64,000 nt of DNA from contig SCFE01000003.1 of the NCBI GenBank assembly GCA_004352715.1, positions 5,604,093 through 5,668,092 on the forward strand, given 5' to 3'. The translations under genes were made by a program, and so were the position numbers. The notes beneath the pieces were generated by a model. The model saw only the letters and a program-made list of their open reading frames with translations. It did not search any database and had not been told where the DNA came from. This document shows positions 23,567 to 34,399 of the stretch, piece by piece; positions within the stretch are counted from its first letter, which is position 1; every line of letters begins with the position of its first letter. The stretch is from Hofstenia miamia (lineage: Eukaryota > Xenacoelomorpha > Acoela).

Positions 23567-23728
23567 TGCATCTGGGTTATTTGCATGAACTGTTTGGTAA
23601 TAGTGAGTGACTTTGAAGTTCTGCCCAGGTTTTTCCAATACACAGGTCTGAACAAAACATAGCACTACCCATGTCCATCTCTGCACCGAAATTGAGCCGT
23701 CAAAAACAGGTTTACTCAATCGTAATGC
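23567..23728 (-). CDS. Internal exon of an unrecognised gene (54 codons)
   Basis: A 162-bp open frame bounded by an excellent acceptor (CCCCCCTTTTTAG) and a consensus donor (GATGCA|GTAAGT); the other two frames contain stops. It begins ALRLSKPVFDGSISVQRWTW, then a hydrophobic run VVLCFVQTCVL, then KPGQNFKVTHYYQTVHANNP. Composition is clearly less AT-rich than its flanks. If read from its first base it is symmetric (phase 0-0). I do not recognise the family and could not find partner exons with certainty nearby. It could be a membrane-anchored or secreted protein. Confidence 0.6.
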
Positions 23729-23952
23729 CTAAAAAGGGGGGCATTAGAAAATCAGAAATATTAAACGAAGTTTAACTAGTAGTAACTATGTCGGATTTAT
23801 ATTTGCAATAACATCTACAACACGGATATGCAATTTTAGATATATAATTGCGTTACATTCGGTTAGCAATCTAAGGTAGTTGCGTCTATCGATGGTACTT
23901 GCAAGTTACAGGGTTACATGGCTTAGAAAATCTCTGTTTATGTCTTGGATAT

Positions 23953-24238
23953 GGGGTGGGCAAGGCTTTGGCCTAGGTATTGGAAAGAATCGGTCTAAAT
24001 TTGTCCAAATGTAGAGAGTGCAATATTATTTATGAACAATCTTAAAAAATGAAACTTACCTTTTAGGTTTTTCACTTTCAGTGTTAGTTTAAATTACAAA
24101 GTTCTAACATACTCAAAGTTAGTCTATCAAACCGAAAAATTCAAAAATATTTTTGTGTAATGATAAAATGGGCCGAATTTAAATGAGTCAGGTCTAAAGT
24201 TTCTTGGGCCGGCTTGGGACCAAACTTTTGGCCCACGT
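23953..24238. mobile_element. Possible MITE with GTGGGC-type ends
   Basis: Left end GGGTGGGCAAGGCTTTGGCC resembles the reverse complement of the right end, CGTGGGCCAAAAGTTTGGTCC. No clean target duplication seen. Confidence 0.35.
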
Positions 24239-25925
24239 TCTTTTCTGATTGTTCCCAAGGACATTCACATGCACATAAACCCTAAGCTTTCTGAATGAAC
24301 GCTTTCGTCAATAATGCTTTTTATATTTTCTTTTTTGGTTTTGAATAGAATACACGATTTTTATCTACACTAAATTGATACATTAATGTTTTAAAATGCA
24401 GTAGGTCAATCGAGTCCATTATTGATATTGAAAATCCAAGAAATTTGCTTTGCACATTAATCTTATTTCAATTTGAGCACAACAATTGCATTTGAAATAT
24501 TTTTAACCTAAAGTGTTGAAATATTTCATTTTTCTTTTACACATAAACTTATCTTTCTGATTAGACATCTATAATTATAAAATCTGAATCCATAGCAACT
24601 TAAAAATGGTGAAGATGCATTTTCACTGAAACGTTTCCGCTTCTTGGGTACATATCAAAGAAGCATTTCAAAATCTACCTCTTTTAAATCGGCATTAACA
24701 AAAATTTACATTGTTGCTGTAATTAAATTGAATACCACTCTCGTAATTCTTCCCCCCTAGGGAATTGAAATAGTTTGATTGAACTATTTGTAAAGTGAAC
24801 TGTTCAAGCAGATATCTGTTTCAATAACTGATCATTTTAAAAGCTTTCCTTTTGTAACTCTTTAACAATTTGAATCTTTTGGAATTTACAAGAAAGTTAT
24901 AGTTGTAATATTGCCAAATCTACTTCAATAATAATTTCGCATTGTTTTGAGGTTTTCAGTGTTATCTACATGCTATTAGTCAAACATCTCTTGAAATATT
25001 AAAAAAAACTAAGTACTTTGAAAAACTTAAAAATTCATACATTTTTTATAATGAAATCTGCAGTTTTAAAGATATTGGAGATCATCAGATTTTCAAAGTA
25101 TATTTTTGAAAAATCTATTACAATTTATTGAACTGTGACTTTTTGTAGAATCAATGTAAAGAATATTAGTGATTTCTGAATTTTATAAATATTGGTTTCC
25201 TAATCAACGTGAAATTTTCCAAAGATCTCAAGCAGCGTTCAATAAACTTTTGTGCAATTTTTTTCGAGAAATGAATTGAATTAAACTTGTAATCTTAAAT
25301 TAAGTTAGGTTGAGATATTTTGACGATTGGTTTTGTATATCCATCTAACAATTGCAGTGCTTTATTCTTCCACTATTATAATTTTGGGAAGGGTTCTTTG
25401 TGCAAGAGCTACTGTCATATCTTTCTAAGAAAACGTAAACAAGGCGGTGAACAGTGGCGTACTGAAGGGGGATTTTGATTGGCCAATTCTCTAAAAATAG
25501 ATAGCATTGATCATCAGTACTGGAGAGTTCTGCTACGTGTTTCTTGCCTCTTAATAATGTAACTACAGACAAAAAACTAAGGAAGTCGTTCCAGCAAACA
25601 TTCTGTGAGAAATTCGGATCAAAATGTTGCAAGATATCTTACATATTGAAGCCAGCTCTTATCTGGGTAAAGATGATTTTTACAATGAAATGAATTAACA
25701 TTTTTAGGCGCTCATTGTGTAGCTTATCAAATGTCCAGAACTACTGTGATGGGCTTCTAAATGTATTTGGAAAAAGTTGACATCCCATTCTTGAATGTCA
25801 TTATAGATTGGAAATATTGCAATTTTAAGGAAAAGCCATTAAACCACTACGCCATTGCTCCATGCAGGCCGAAGCGAGGAAATGAACTAAGTATTTCACT
25901 GACTATTAAAATACAAAATTTCGTA
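24239..25925. other. Mostly unassigned sequence
   Basis: AT-rich. A minus-strand open frame at 25632-25345 (WNDFLSFLSVVTLLRGKK, AELSSTDDQCYLFLENW) is preceded by a fair acceptor (tttctcacag) but matches nothing I recognise and has no clear donor. Confidence 0.4.
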
Positions 25926-26282
25926 TCACTTTAATTTCATGAGCAACTTATGCATGCAGAAATATTTTTGAATTTTTAAATTTAATACTATACATTCTAT
26001 GCGTAAATGAATGGATATATGATTACTGAATGTGCAGTTCTCATGATATTGAATGAAATTACAATGAGTTATAGAATGCATGTCATTGACATAATTATTA
26101 AAATGAAAGGGACCTGCAATCATCTTTAAGATACGCCAATCCAAGCAAGCAGGCAGGTTGAAAATATTACTTAGTTTAACTCTAGTCATCAATTTCTCAT
26201 TAATACAAGAATATCCTAAAAATAGCTTTTCATTTAGTATATTATGATCAAAGCTTGCAAAAAAAAATATATAGAAAATCAA
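25926..26282 (-). pseudogene. Decayed LINE reverse transcriptase fragment
   Basis: The minus strand reads ASFDHNILNEKLFLGY (motif A region, K-A-F-D degraded to A-S-F-D), then FHFNNYVNDMHS (the F-x-L-Y-x-N-D-L region) and QYHENCTFS where QYADDT-x would be. The order fits a LINE polymerase, but all catalytic positions have decayed. Confidence 0.6.
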
Positions 26283-26506
26283 TGAAAACTATTTTATGAT
26301 ATTTCAAATAAACCTTGACGATGTGGTGAGATTCTAAAGGACTCTCAAGACATCGGCACTAACTATAGGATAATATTTGGTCTCCAAGGCCCTCACTGAG
26401 ATGGCCACAAATTGAAAATACCTTTATTCAGAATATCAGCAATTTCAAAAATATTCGATTAAGATCTGCATTCTTCGAAAAAATGTAGTTTAATGTTGTT
26501 TTATAC

Positions 26507-26942
26507 CAGTGGTTTTCAACATTTTTTACCCATGAACCCCTTTTTTAATTTTTTAGCTGGCCCGCACGCAAAAAATTCACCAATAAAGTTGTAGAGAAAT
26601 TTCTTAATACTAAAGATTTAGAAAACAACTTTGCTTTATTTTGAAGGAATACTAAATTTATACAAATTAACAATTAAATTTCATGGAATATTTATGCACA
26701 TCAATTATAAGACAATAGAACAGTTGCGTGAATATTTTTACTTTTAGTATTTTTAAATAGTGCAAATTTCTGTAGAAATTTCATTCTCAGAATTGAAAAC
26801 GGTTCTGAATTAAAAGAATTACTCTATGGATCACCAAAATTTCAACATGGACCCCTCCTCCCCCAATTCGCTAATTTTTGTATGTGGAACTCCAGCAAAG
26901 TTACATTGATTCCTAAGTGTGAACCCCGATTCAAAACCAATT
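26507..26942. mobile_element. hAT (Charlie/Buster-like) MITE
   Basis: Left end CAGTGGTTTTCAACATTTTT with ATGAACCCC; right end, in reverse complement, AATTGGTTTTGAATCGGGGTTC. CAGTGGTT(C/T)TCAA-type ends followed by a GAACCCC word are characteristic of this hAT group. Flanks are ttttatac and atatatac (6 of 8 match), an aged target duplication. Confidence 0.65.
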
Positions 26943-27099
26943 ATATATACCGTTCTAGTGTTACTTTGCCAATTGATTCACAGCTGTATATCCTAGGATT
27001 TGACATTTTTTAAGGTTTTTAATTCATGAAAGAAAATGAAAATTTTGCAGCAACAAATGCTAGTTGGTATTTGAGAAAATGCATATTTTCATTCAATTG

Positions 27100-27610
27100 G
27101 ATCCAGTTACAACAGCACATCCCAAAAGAGCTTCTATAATCTTCCTAGCACATGCAGTGGTCCACTCGGCAACCACCAAAGAATAAGGCTTGTTTTGAAA
27201 CATATCGATAGTTTCTTTCTCAACTTGTTTAAATTCCTCTTCTACGTACTTTTTTTACAATGTCTTTATAGCTTTCCCAGTATATTTTTCCAGAAATTTT
27301 TGAAACACAGGGTTCTCAATTTTGTATACTAGGATGTCTGACACTAGAAAAATCACTTGTCAAGTCAATTGATTTCTCCTGTGGGGTAGGTGTTGTAGGA
27401 GTTGTTGTCGTGGCTTCAACTCTGCACTCATGCCATGCGTTGGTATTACGATATGGTTTCTACTTCGCCATTTGATGTTTGTGTCTTATAATTGAGTCAG
27501 TTTAACATGATTGATATTAGATATTGCATTGCAAGTCCAAATGTTGCCCCCACCGGATAAATACTTGAAGAATTTGGCTCCACTGAGTTTCGATTTTGAC
27601 ATTCTCCCTG
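27100..27610 (-). pseudogene. hAT/ZBED-like transposase remnant
   Basis: The minus strand starts with MSKSKLSGAKFFKYL and GGGNIWTCN (a BED-finger-like beginning), loses frame, and resumes with YKIENPVFQKFLEKYTGKAI, a phrase typical of hAT-derived BED proteins (x-NPxFxxFLEKYT), then EEEFKQVEKETIDMF. Several stops. No terminal repeats identified. Confidence 0.55.
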
Positions 27611-28019
27611 AAATAAATAACCTCGATTATTTTAACATCGGTAGCCTGGTTGTCGTTGAATTGCTTGTTTTAGTAAATTTTTGTACATAAAAACTATTTA
27701 TGTATGTAAATAGAGAAAGATTTTGTTTGTTTTGTATTCAAGACAGTGCTGCGGGCATCCCTTGTGATATTACATTACACAAGTGAATACTAAGAGGTCA
27801 AGCACTACAGTAATAGCATTGTAAATTGTATCACTGTGCAAGACGTTTCTATGAAATACCATTTGCAAATTATTAAATTCAAAATTGAGTTAATTTTCTA
27901 AGAAAAGCCAGTTGCTATTTCTGAGAATTATTGCAAAATTATATCAATTGAGTAAATGGGTTAAAAACAGATAAAAGCTAAAAAATGCGTGAAACATTGT
28001 ATAATGGTAAGCGTAATTT

Positions 28020-28700
28020 TAATAGAACCTTGATTATTATTAATAGAATCGAAGGCTTTTGAGAGATCTATTCAGAATTGTTACAAATGCTCCTGAATCA
28101 AGAGATGCCTTCCACTTCTCATTATCATTCAAAGATGCATCACTTTTTAAGAAATGTATACGAAAGCCAAATTGTATTTGTTAAAAGATTATGCATATTA
28201 AGAACCTCAATTATTTTATTATGTAAGATTAACTCGATTATCTTGCTTATCAAAGAAGTAATTGAAATAGTTCATTAATAGTTTGCCATTGATAAATCGT
28301 TTTTCTTAAAAATAGTACTAATTTGAGAAAGTTTTTGCTAAACCGATAAGTAATTCAATATATTCACTAAATATGAAATTTAAGGGACTTCCAATTAGAG
28401 ACTTTGAAATCGTCAGAAATATTTCTTCCACCCTGGTCTTGCATCACATTGATAGAATACTCTACATGCTTTTTTACTTTTAATGTTAGAAACATTTCTA
28501 GAATTTTTATATGCGACAAAGACGTGTGGTTTTTCTTGAATCAATGCTCTACAATGATCCTTTACCCAAGAATTATTTCAAGCGGTTTGGTTTGCCTTAA
28601 CTTTATCATGAATATAATCAGTATTTTCTTTTCAGGGAAAATCTGTAAAGGTAAAAATTTATTTGATCCAAAATACACTGGCTAATTCAATGTTCTGATG
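28020..28700 (-). pseudogene. Decayed LINE reverse transcriptase fragment
   Basis: The minus strand carries SKIIELILHNKIIEVLN and, near 28040, IDLSKAFDSIN (motif A) in broken frames. The 28404-28685 plus-strand open frame is the antisense of this fragment. Not functional. Confidence 0.6.
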
Positions 28701-28778
28701 AAAAGAACTAGTAAGATAATTATATTTTCGGTGAACTTTTTATGACTTTTAATCATGTTATTATTTATGACTTCTATT

Positions 28779-29054
28779 TCATGTATTATTTGGCTCATTA
28801 AAAATTATAAATTTAAAGTTGTAGAACAGTAGTAAGATGATGGTCTGTATTGCTGCCCTCAGCCAATACAGTACAGTCAATGCTGCCTTAAATGTATCAT
28901 TGATAATTACATTGATAATTAGCACAAAATACATTGCAATCTCCGAAAATACTAAACAGGCAGTCATATTTCCTCTATTTCGGATGCCGAAGGCATGGCG
29001 CATTTTGTAGTTGCTCTTTGAATCGCGAATCATTAATTGGATTATTAATTTCAA
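28779..29054 (-). other. Possible membrane-protein exon, unrecognised
   Basis: Open minus-strand frame with two hydrophobic helices: CLVFSEIAMYFVLIINVII and, after NDTFKAAL, TVLYWLRAAIQTIILLLFY. A polar lead (KMRHAFGIRNRGNM) precedes. Splice sites are unclear and no family is recognised. Composition is less AT-rich than the flanks. It may be a real exon or a transposon remnant. Confidence 0.3.
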
Positions 29055-32000
29055 CCCAGATACATCTTATATATTTTTTTTGCAAATTTTCCTAAGAATT
29101 GTTTATTTTGAAAAGCAGGCTTCGCAATTTATTAAATCATTTAATTAACATAGTAGCGGGATTTATGGGAAGATAATTATAACACTGGGCCAAAAATTTA
29201 CAAGTAATCTGAAACTGATGACAAAATTTTGGGAATTACACATACTTTGGAACAAATGGACTCGAAATTAATTCAGCAGATTTAAGAAGAAAGAAAACAG
29301 TTGACATCGCATGTTAACTAGTGCCTGACTAACTGGAAACGCCAAATTTACACGCTCTTTGTAAGAACTATACGCACTTGCAAAGACTTAACAGCAGCGT
29401 TTTAAGCAGCGTTAATGTTTAGCAAAGCATTTTTTTTTAACATCGCAAAATGGAAACTAATTTGAATTTCAATATGAAAATTTTAAAATTTAATAGTAAC
29501 ATTGCATTTAAATAATAGAACAATGAATTCTTTACAATAATATCATGTTATATTATAAGTTGCTCATCCATATCTTAAAATATTGTGTTATTATCTTAGA
29601 ACACAAATCTGTAAAGCACATTTAAGAAATTAACGAACTTGCAAGACTTTAAAGATGCGTTTTAATGCGTAATGTACTTTTAAAGTAACTAAAGCACTCG
29701 TTTACATGGGGTTATATGCTTATAATATGCAAAATTTACAGTGGGGAATTCACATCAATATGTTTATCCATGTAATTTTAAAAGGAAAATTTAGTTATGA
29801 AAAATTTGCCAAATATCTTGGTTTGTGAATGAAAGATAAAAATTATACATTTACACACAATTATACATTTCCACACAACTGCTTGTTTGAAATTTTTTTT
29901 GAAATTTCGTTGAACACTGAACCATAGAAATAGATATACACTTTTTAAATAGTTAGAAATTCAATATGATAGTTAAAAAGACCTTTATTATTCTTATATG
30001 TATTCTAATGAAAACTTCAACGCCATCTTGAGTTTAAACAATTTTTCCAAACAGTAAGTGGCGTTAGAGTAAGATTTAATAAATTAGAATATCAAAAATG
30101 TTTCGCAATAAAAATTTTAAGAAATTGAACTTAGAAATGTAAGTATATCTGCTGGTGATTATTAATTAAAAGTTGTATCAAATTCAGTAAATTATATTTT
30201 AATAGAAAATGCATTTGCTCTAAGCTCTATATAACTTTAAAAGAAATCTCAGCAATAGATTACATAGCGTGCAGTGCACGCCGTGCACTAAGTTTCAGCA
30301 AATCAACACAATGAACTGTAAGTTGTAACACAAATAATGTAAAATTTGAAATTTTCTAATTTTTTATTCAATTATATTGAATATATACCAACTGCTTAAA
30401 TTTAATAAACATCGTAAATTTTATATATTGTGCAATTGCATATTTTAAAAGTTTATTTGAACATCATATTTTTTGCAATTTTTTTAATTAATTTGATTTA
30501 TATATTCTTCCTAAAAAACAAATTTGAAAATTTATGTTATCAATATTCTATTAAAATTTTTTTGGTATTGTAAGTTTTTTGTTTTCAAGATGTCTTTTAA
30601 ATTTATTTCTCACAGGATAATCAAATTGACATTATTACAGTCTTGCACTTCTAATACAATAGAAATTGTATTCTTCCAATTATGAAAGATTTTCATTTTA
30701 TTGTGGTGAGGTTATGCCTGTGTAATTGATATATATTTCTTGTTTATTTAAATGGTTAATCCATTGCTTACTGAAATATAAAGTTGTTTAATCCATGCAT
30801 CACTTCTAGTAGAATAACTTAATCCCAAACAACATATTTTGCCTTTAAAGTCAAGCCTATTATGAAATTTTGAAATCCTGGCTCTTCGACTCATACAGTA
30901 TATGGATGAGTATTTTTGTCTGTTTTGGTGAAAATTTATCATAAAAATTAGAGTGTGTTTTTAAAGTTATGAAATTTTTTCAGTTGAAAATTCGATTTTA
31001 TAAAAACTTTCAAATTTCTCTCATGTCTATTGTTCACTTAAAAAGCGGTCTAATTTTCATTGCAGCAACAACACCTCAACTGCTTTGTGTTCTACCAATA
31101 GAAAGTTAGAAGTCGTAACGCCATAGGCTAAAGGACTTCTGACTTCACGCCAAAGCGCACTCGGGCAGGATGAAAGTTAAAGAAGAAATTATTCTCTATC
31201 CAGCAGTACTTTCAGATTTGAGATATCTTTCTTATTTAATGAGTCATACGTGTTTAAAAATATTATATAGAAATCACCAAATTTGTAAAAAATGCTTGGG
31301 TCGTTTAAGGTCTAAGCTATGTTTAAAATTTATTGAAGTCGTTTCAAGATTTAAACCAAATATGTTACCGCGTCTCGATTTTACATTACATTAGATATTA
31401 TCTCAAGTGAAAGTCATTACAAAACCAACTTTAATATTAGGAATACGGCAGCCCTAGTTTTTTTATTTTGTAATGTATGTTAATCTAACTACAAAGTTAT
31501 TCTCTTTCACTTATTTTGGATTTCAATATTGCCCTATATATATTTTTTTACGCGTTCTATGTAAGTATATGTCGTGTAGATTGCATAAAACGATGATTTC
31601 AGATATTTAACTTAGCTAGGTCAAAACCTTTTAAACCAAGTGCTAGAACTGCGCATGTAGTGAAACTATGAAAAATTTGTCTAATGACCGTTCATTTTTC
31701 ATTCCATCCTGGCCCTAACTGAACTCAATTGATCATGTTTCTTAGGAATCAGCTTCCCCTGAAAACAAAAAAACTGCTGATTGTCAAGGAATTTAGATTT
31801 CTTGACTATCCAGAAGAATGCGTATCACTTACGCAAATGAAAAGAAAATGTTTGATGACACAAAAATATTCATTATGCTGCTGATACCGTAGAGCGGGAA
31901 TATCAGTGTCATTGGAAAAAGTAGGACTAGAGATATTTTGGACCTCTAGTATATCATGAGTTTACTCTAGAAATATTACTTTCAAAAAGCATCGGATCAT

Positions 32001-32386
32001 TCTAGTGCAGGTCATTCACTCAAAACCTGAGGGGAAAATTTATCTGGAGTATTACTCTAAGCAGTTGGGATGCAATCATTCACTTCTATCAATATAAAAT
32101 TCGCACATCGTGCTAAATTATTGCAGGGATTCGATGTTGTTACAACAATTTGAACATATATCTGAATATATTGCTGGTACTAAAGATTTCAAAATCTATG
32201 CACAAAATGTTGGATTGTCAAGGTCGTAACAGATTCCCTCCATTCGGAACAGATTCAACAGGTAAGAGAACTAGAGCGACTATCTTCCCCTGACGATTCT
32301 GTTAACTTATATAGTACCTTCTGAAATAATTCTCAAATTTAGCCTTAAGAAAATTTATAATTAATTGCTGTTTTTTACAATATCAC
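29055..32386. other. AT-rich region without recognised genes
   Basis: Two diverged copies of a segment containing acttgcaaagact...gcgtttta occur at about 29366-29410 and 29635-29680. A palindrome, tgcacgccgtgca, lies near 30280. A GC-richer patch at 31040-31170 is unexplained. Confidence 0.5.
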
Positions 32387-32389
32387 TAA

Positions 32390-32614
32390 GGCCACTGTTA
32401 GACTAGGTGATTGGTTAAAAGTGATCTGTCACTTTTGAAAGCGTTGCACGTCTAACCACCCTATATAATTAGCGATGTGACGATCACAAGGAAATCGAAC
32501 GCGCACGATTTCTTCGTGATCGTCACATCGCTAATTATCTCGGGTGGTTAGACGTACGATTCACTCAAAATGTGATAGATCACTTTTGAGCAAATCACTA
32601 GTCTAACCGTGGCC
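32390..32614. mobile_element. Harbinger-like foldback MITE with TAA target duplication
   Basis: A 225-bp element flanked by TAA on both sides (32387-32389, 32615-32617). Ends are GGCCACTGTTAGACTAGGTG and, in reverse complement, GGCCACGGTTAGACTAGTG. Inner halves pair again: TTAGCGATGTGACGATCAC opposite GTGATCGTCACATCGCTAA, separated by about 25 bases. Nearly the whole element can fold back. A 3-bp TWA duplication with GG-starting ends points to PIF/Harbinger. Confidence 0.8.
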
Positions 32615-32617
32615 TAA

Positions 32618-33806
32618 CGGTGTCTTTTTCTTTGATATGAAATGCTTTTAAGATCAGACTGTTTTCTATTTCAAAAAAAGTTGTGCCAATACAAATAGTC
32701 AAAAATATAGACCGGTCGACATGTTTGAACTACAGAGTTTGGTGCTGTAACAGTACAGGATCAGGAAGGGGGCATATGTTTATCTAAAAATTTGTTAATA
32801 GATGAAATTTTTTAAATATTTTCCTACTAGTACAGAACTTATAACTTTACAGTACATATAATTCCAATTTGTAAACATTCAGTTTTTTTGAAATTTATCA
32901 TTTATTACGGGTACATAGTCACAATATCTCCTTTTGAATTTCTATGGGGCTTTATATACATATAATATAAATTCCTTAAAATTAGCATTTTTAAAGAGCA
33001 TTATTGTTCGGATGCTATATAGTTACGATATTCTGAAAGATCACGTGCATGTACCCTTCATCTCCGCTTCCTACTCCAACGCCACTGAGTTTACATCAGA
33101 AATGGAAGTCGGTCGGTACTGAATACCAGACCGGACCGGAAGGGGTCCGGTCACCCTTAATTTCATTTCACCGGTCACTTTGAGATGTGTCTCTGGTAAT
33201 ACCGGTCAGCTAATTAAGTCTGGGAGCTCCTGAAATCTCAAGCTGTGAAAGCACAATTACCATTATTATACTTACTAAAATATGATTGTAAGTGCACTAG
33301 AATTTACAAAAAAAGTTCCCTTATTTACACTGCACGGTTGTGCGAAATACAATTCACTACGATGCGTCGACTCTTTTTAATCAATACAGTGCATAACGTA
33401 ATCAGTGCCTTTGAACATTGAATGTCTTTTCAGTGGGATAAAGTCTGTAAATAACAGTTCAAAGGATCTAAGTACCTGAACAATAGCACCATATTTAATT
33501 GTAACTCTATTTAACTTTTACCGTTATGTATTGCAAATGAATTTTAGTAGTAATGCTAATGATTTATAACTTAAAAAAAATGTTGGTAAACATGCCCACT
33601 GTGTCTTAAAAGGCACAAACCAATAAGATCCCATAATTCATTATTAGATGATATTTTCAGAGTAAACGTCAAGGTTAATTAACTTTCGTTAAGCTCTGCT
33701 TATTAATTAGGCTTAATATTTAGATTCAAAATCATTACCATCGATGTTTGGAAGTAGTCACATCGTGCCATTAATTATTAAAATCTATTATGTAATTAAT
33801 AATTAT
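32618..33806. other. Unassigned region
   Basis: A GC-rich patch at about 33128-33205 with repeated CCGGTC/GACCGG words (gaccggaccggaaggggtcc) looks like part of a transposon. Nothing else recognised. Confidence 0.45.
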
Positions 33807-34031
33807 TTACATAGGATTACAATTATTCAAACAAAACACTTTATTGAAATTTGCAACATTAAAAGCATTGCGTGATTTATATCTAATATTTGGTTTGTTT
33901 TTTAAATGAATAATGACATGTTTAGGGTTAATCCGAAACTTAAACGTGTATAAGTTCAGTACACTTTCTTTCAACTGTACAAATACATTATGTGATGCAA
34001 ATAAACGGACCGAAACAGCAATGCCGTTCAC
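33807..34031 (-). pseudogene. Possible LINE C-terminal remnant
   Basis: The minus-strand frame contains KPNIRYKSRNAFNVANFNKV, resembling the Y-x-T-R-x-K/N-N-F-x-V-P region near the C-terminus of CR1/Jockey-type polymerases. Weak evidence. Confidence 0.35.
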
Positions 34032-34209
34032 AAAGGTTGGCAGGCTTCAACTCCGCCCAACTCTTTGGGAAGCGATTAAATTTTGCAAAACCTTACTGTT
34101 GGAAAAATCCTAAGATGTGCAATGATTTAACAATCTATAATGCAGGCTTTTAAAAAATTCGGCCTAAGCATAAAAGTTGGATAAATACTTTACCAAAATA
34201 ATTTCGTTA

Positions 34210-34238
34210 GATATATATATATATATATATATATATAG
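34210..34238. repeat. (TA)n microsatellite
   Basis: Pure TA tract. Confidence 0.9.
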
Positions 34239-34399
34239 TTTTAAATTTATACAAAGTAATCAAAGATGCATGATGCTTTATTCAGCATGGTAGTGTATAG
34301 AATATGTAGCTAGAATTGAAAACTTTAGTTTTGATAATTCACAAATAATTTTAGCATCTATTCCCAAAAATGGGGAACCCATTAAGGTAAGTAATTTAA

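Noticed and set aside
25345-25632. 95-codon minus-strand frame as a host exon
   Set aside because: A fair acceptor is present but no donor, and there is no recognisable family; left only as a note.
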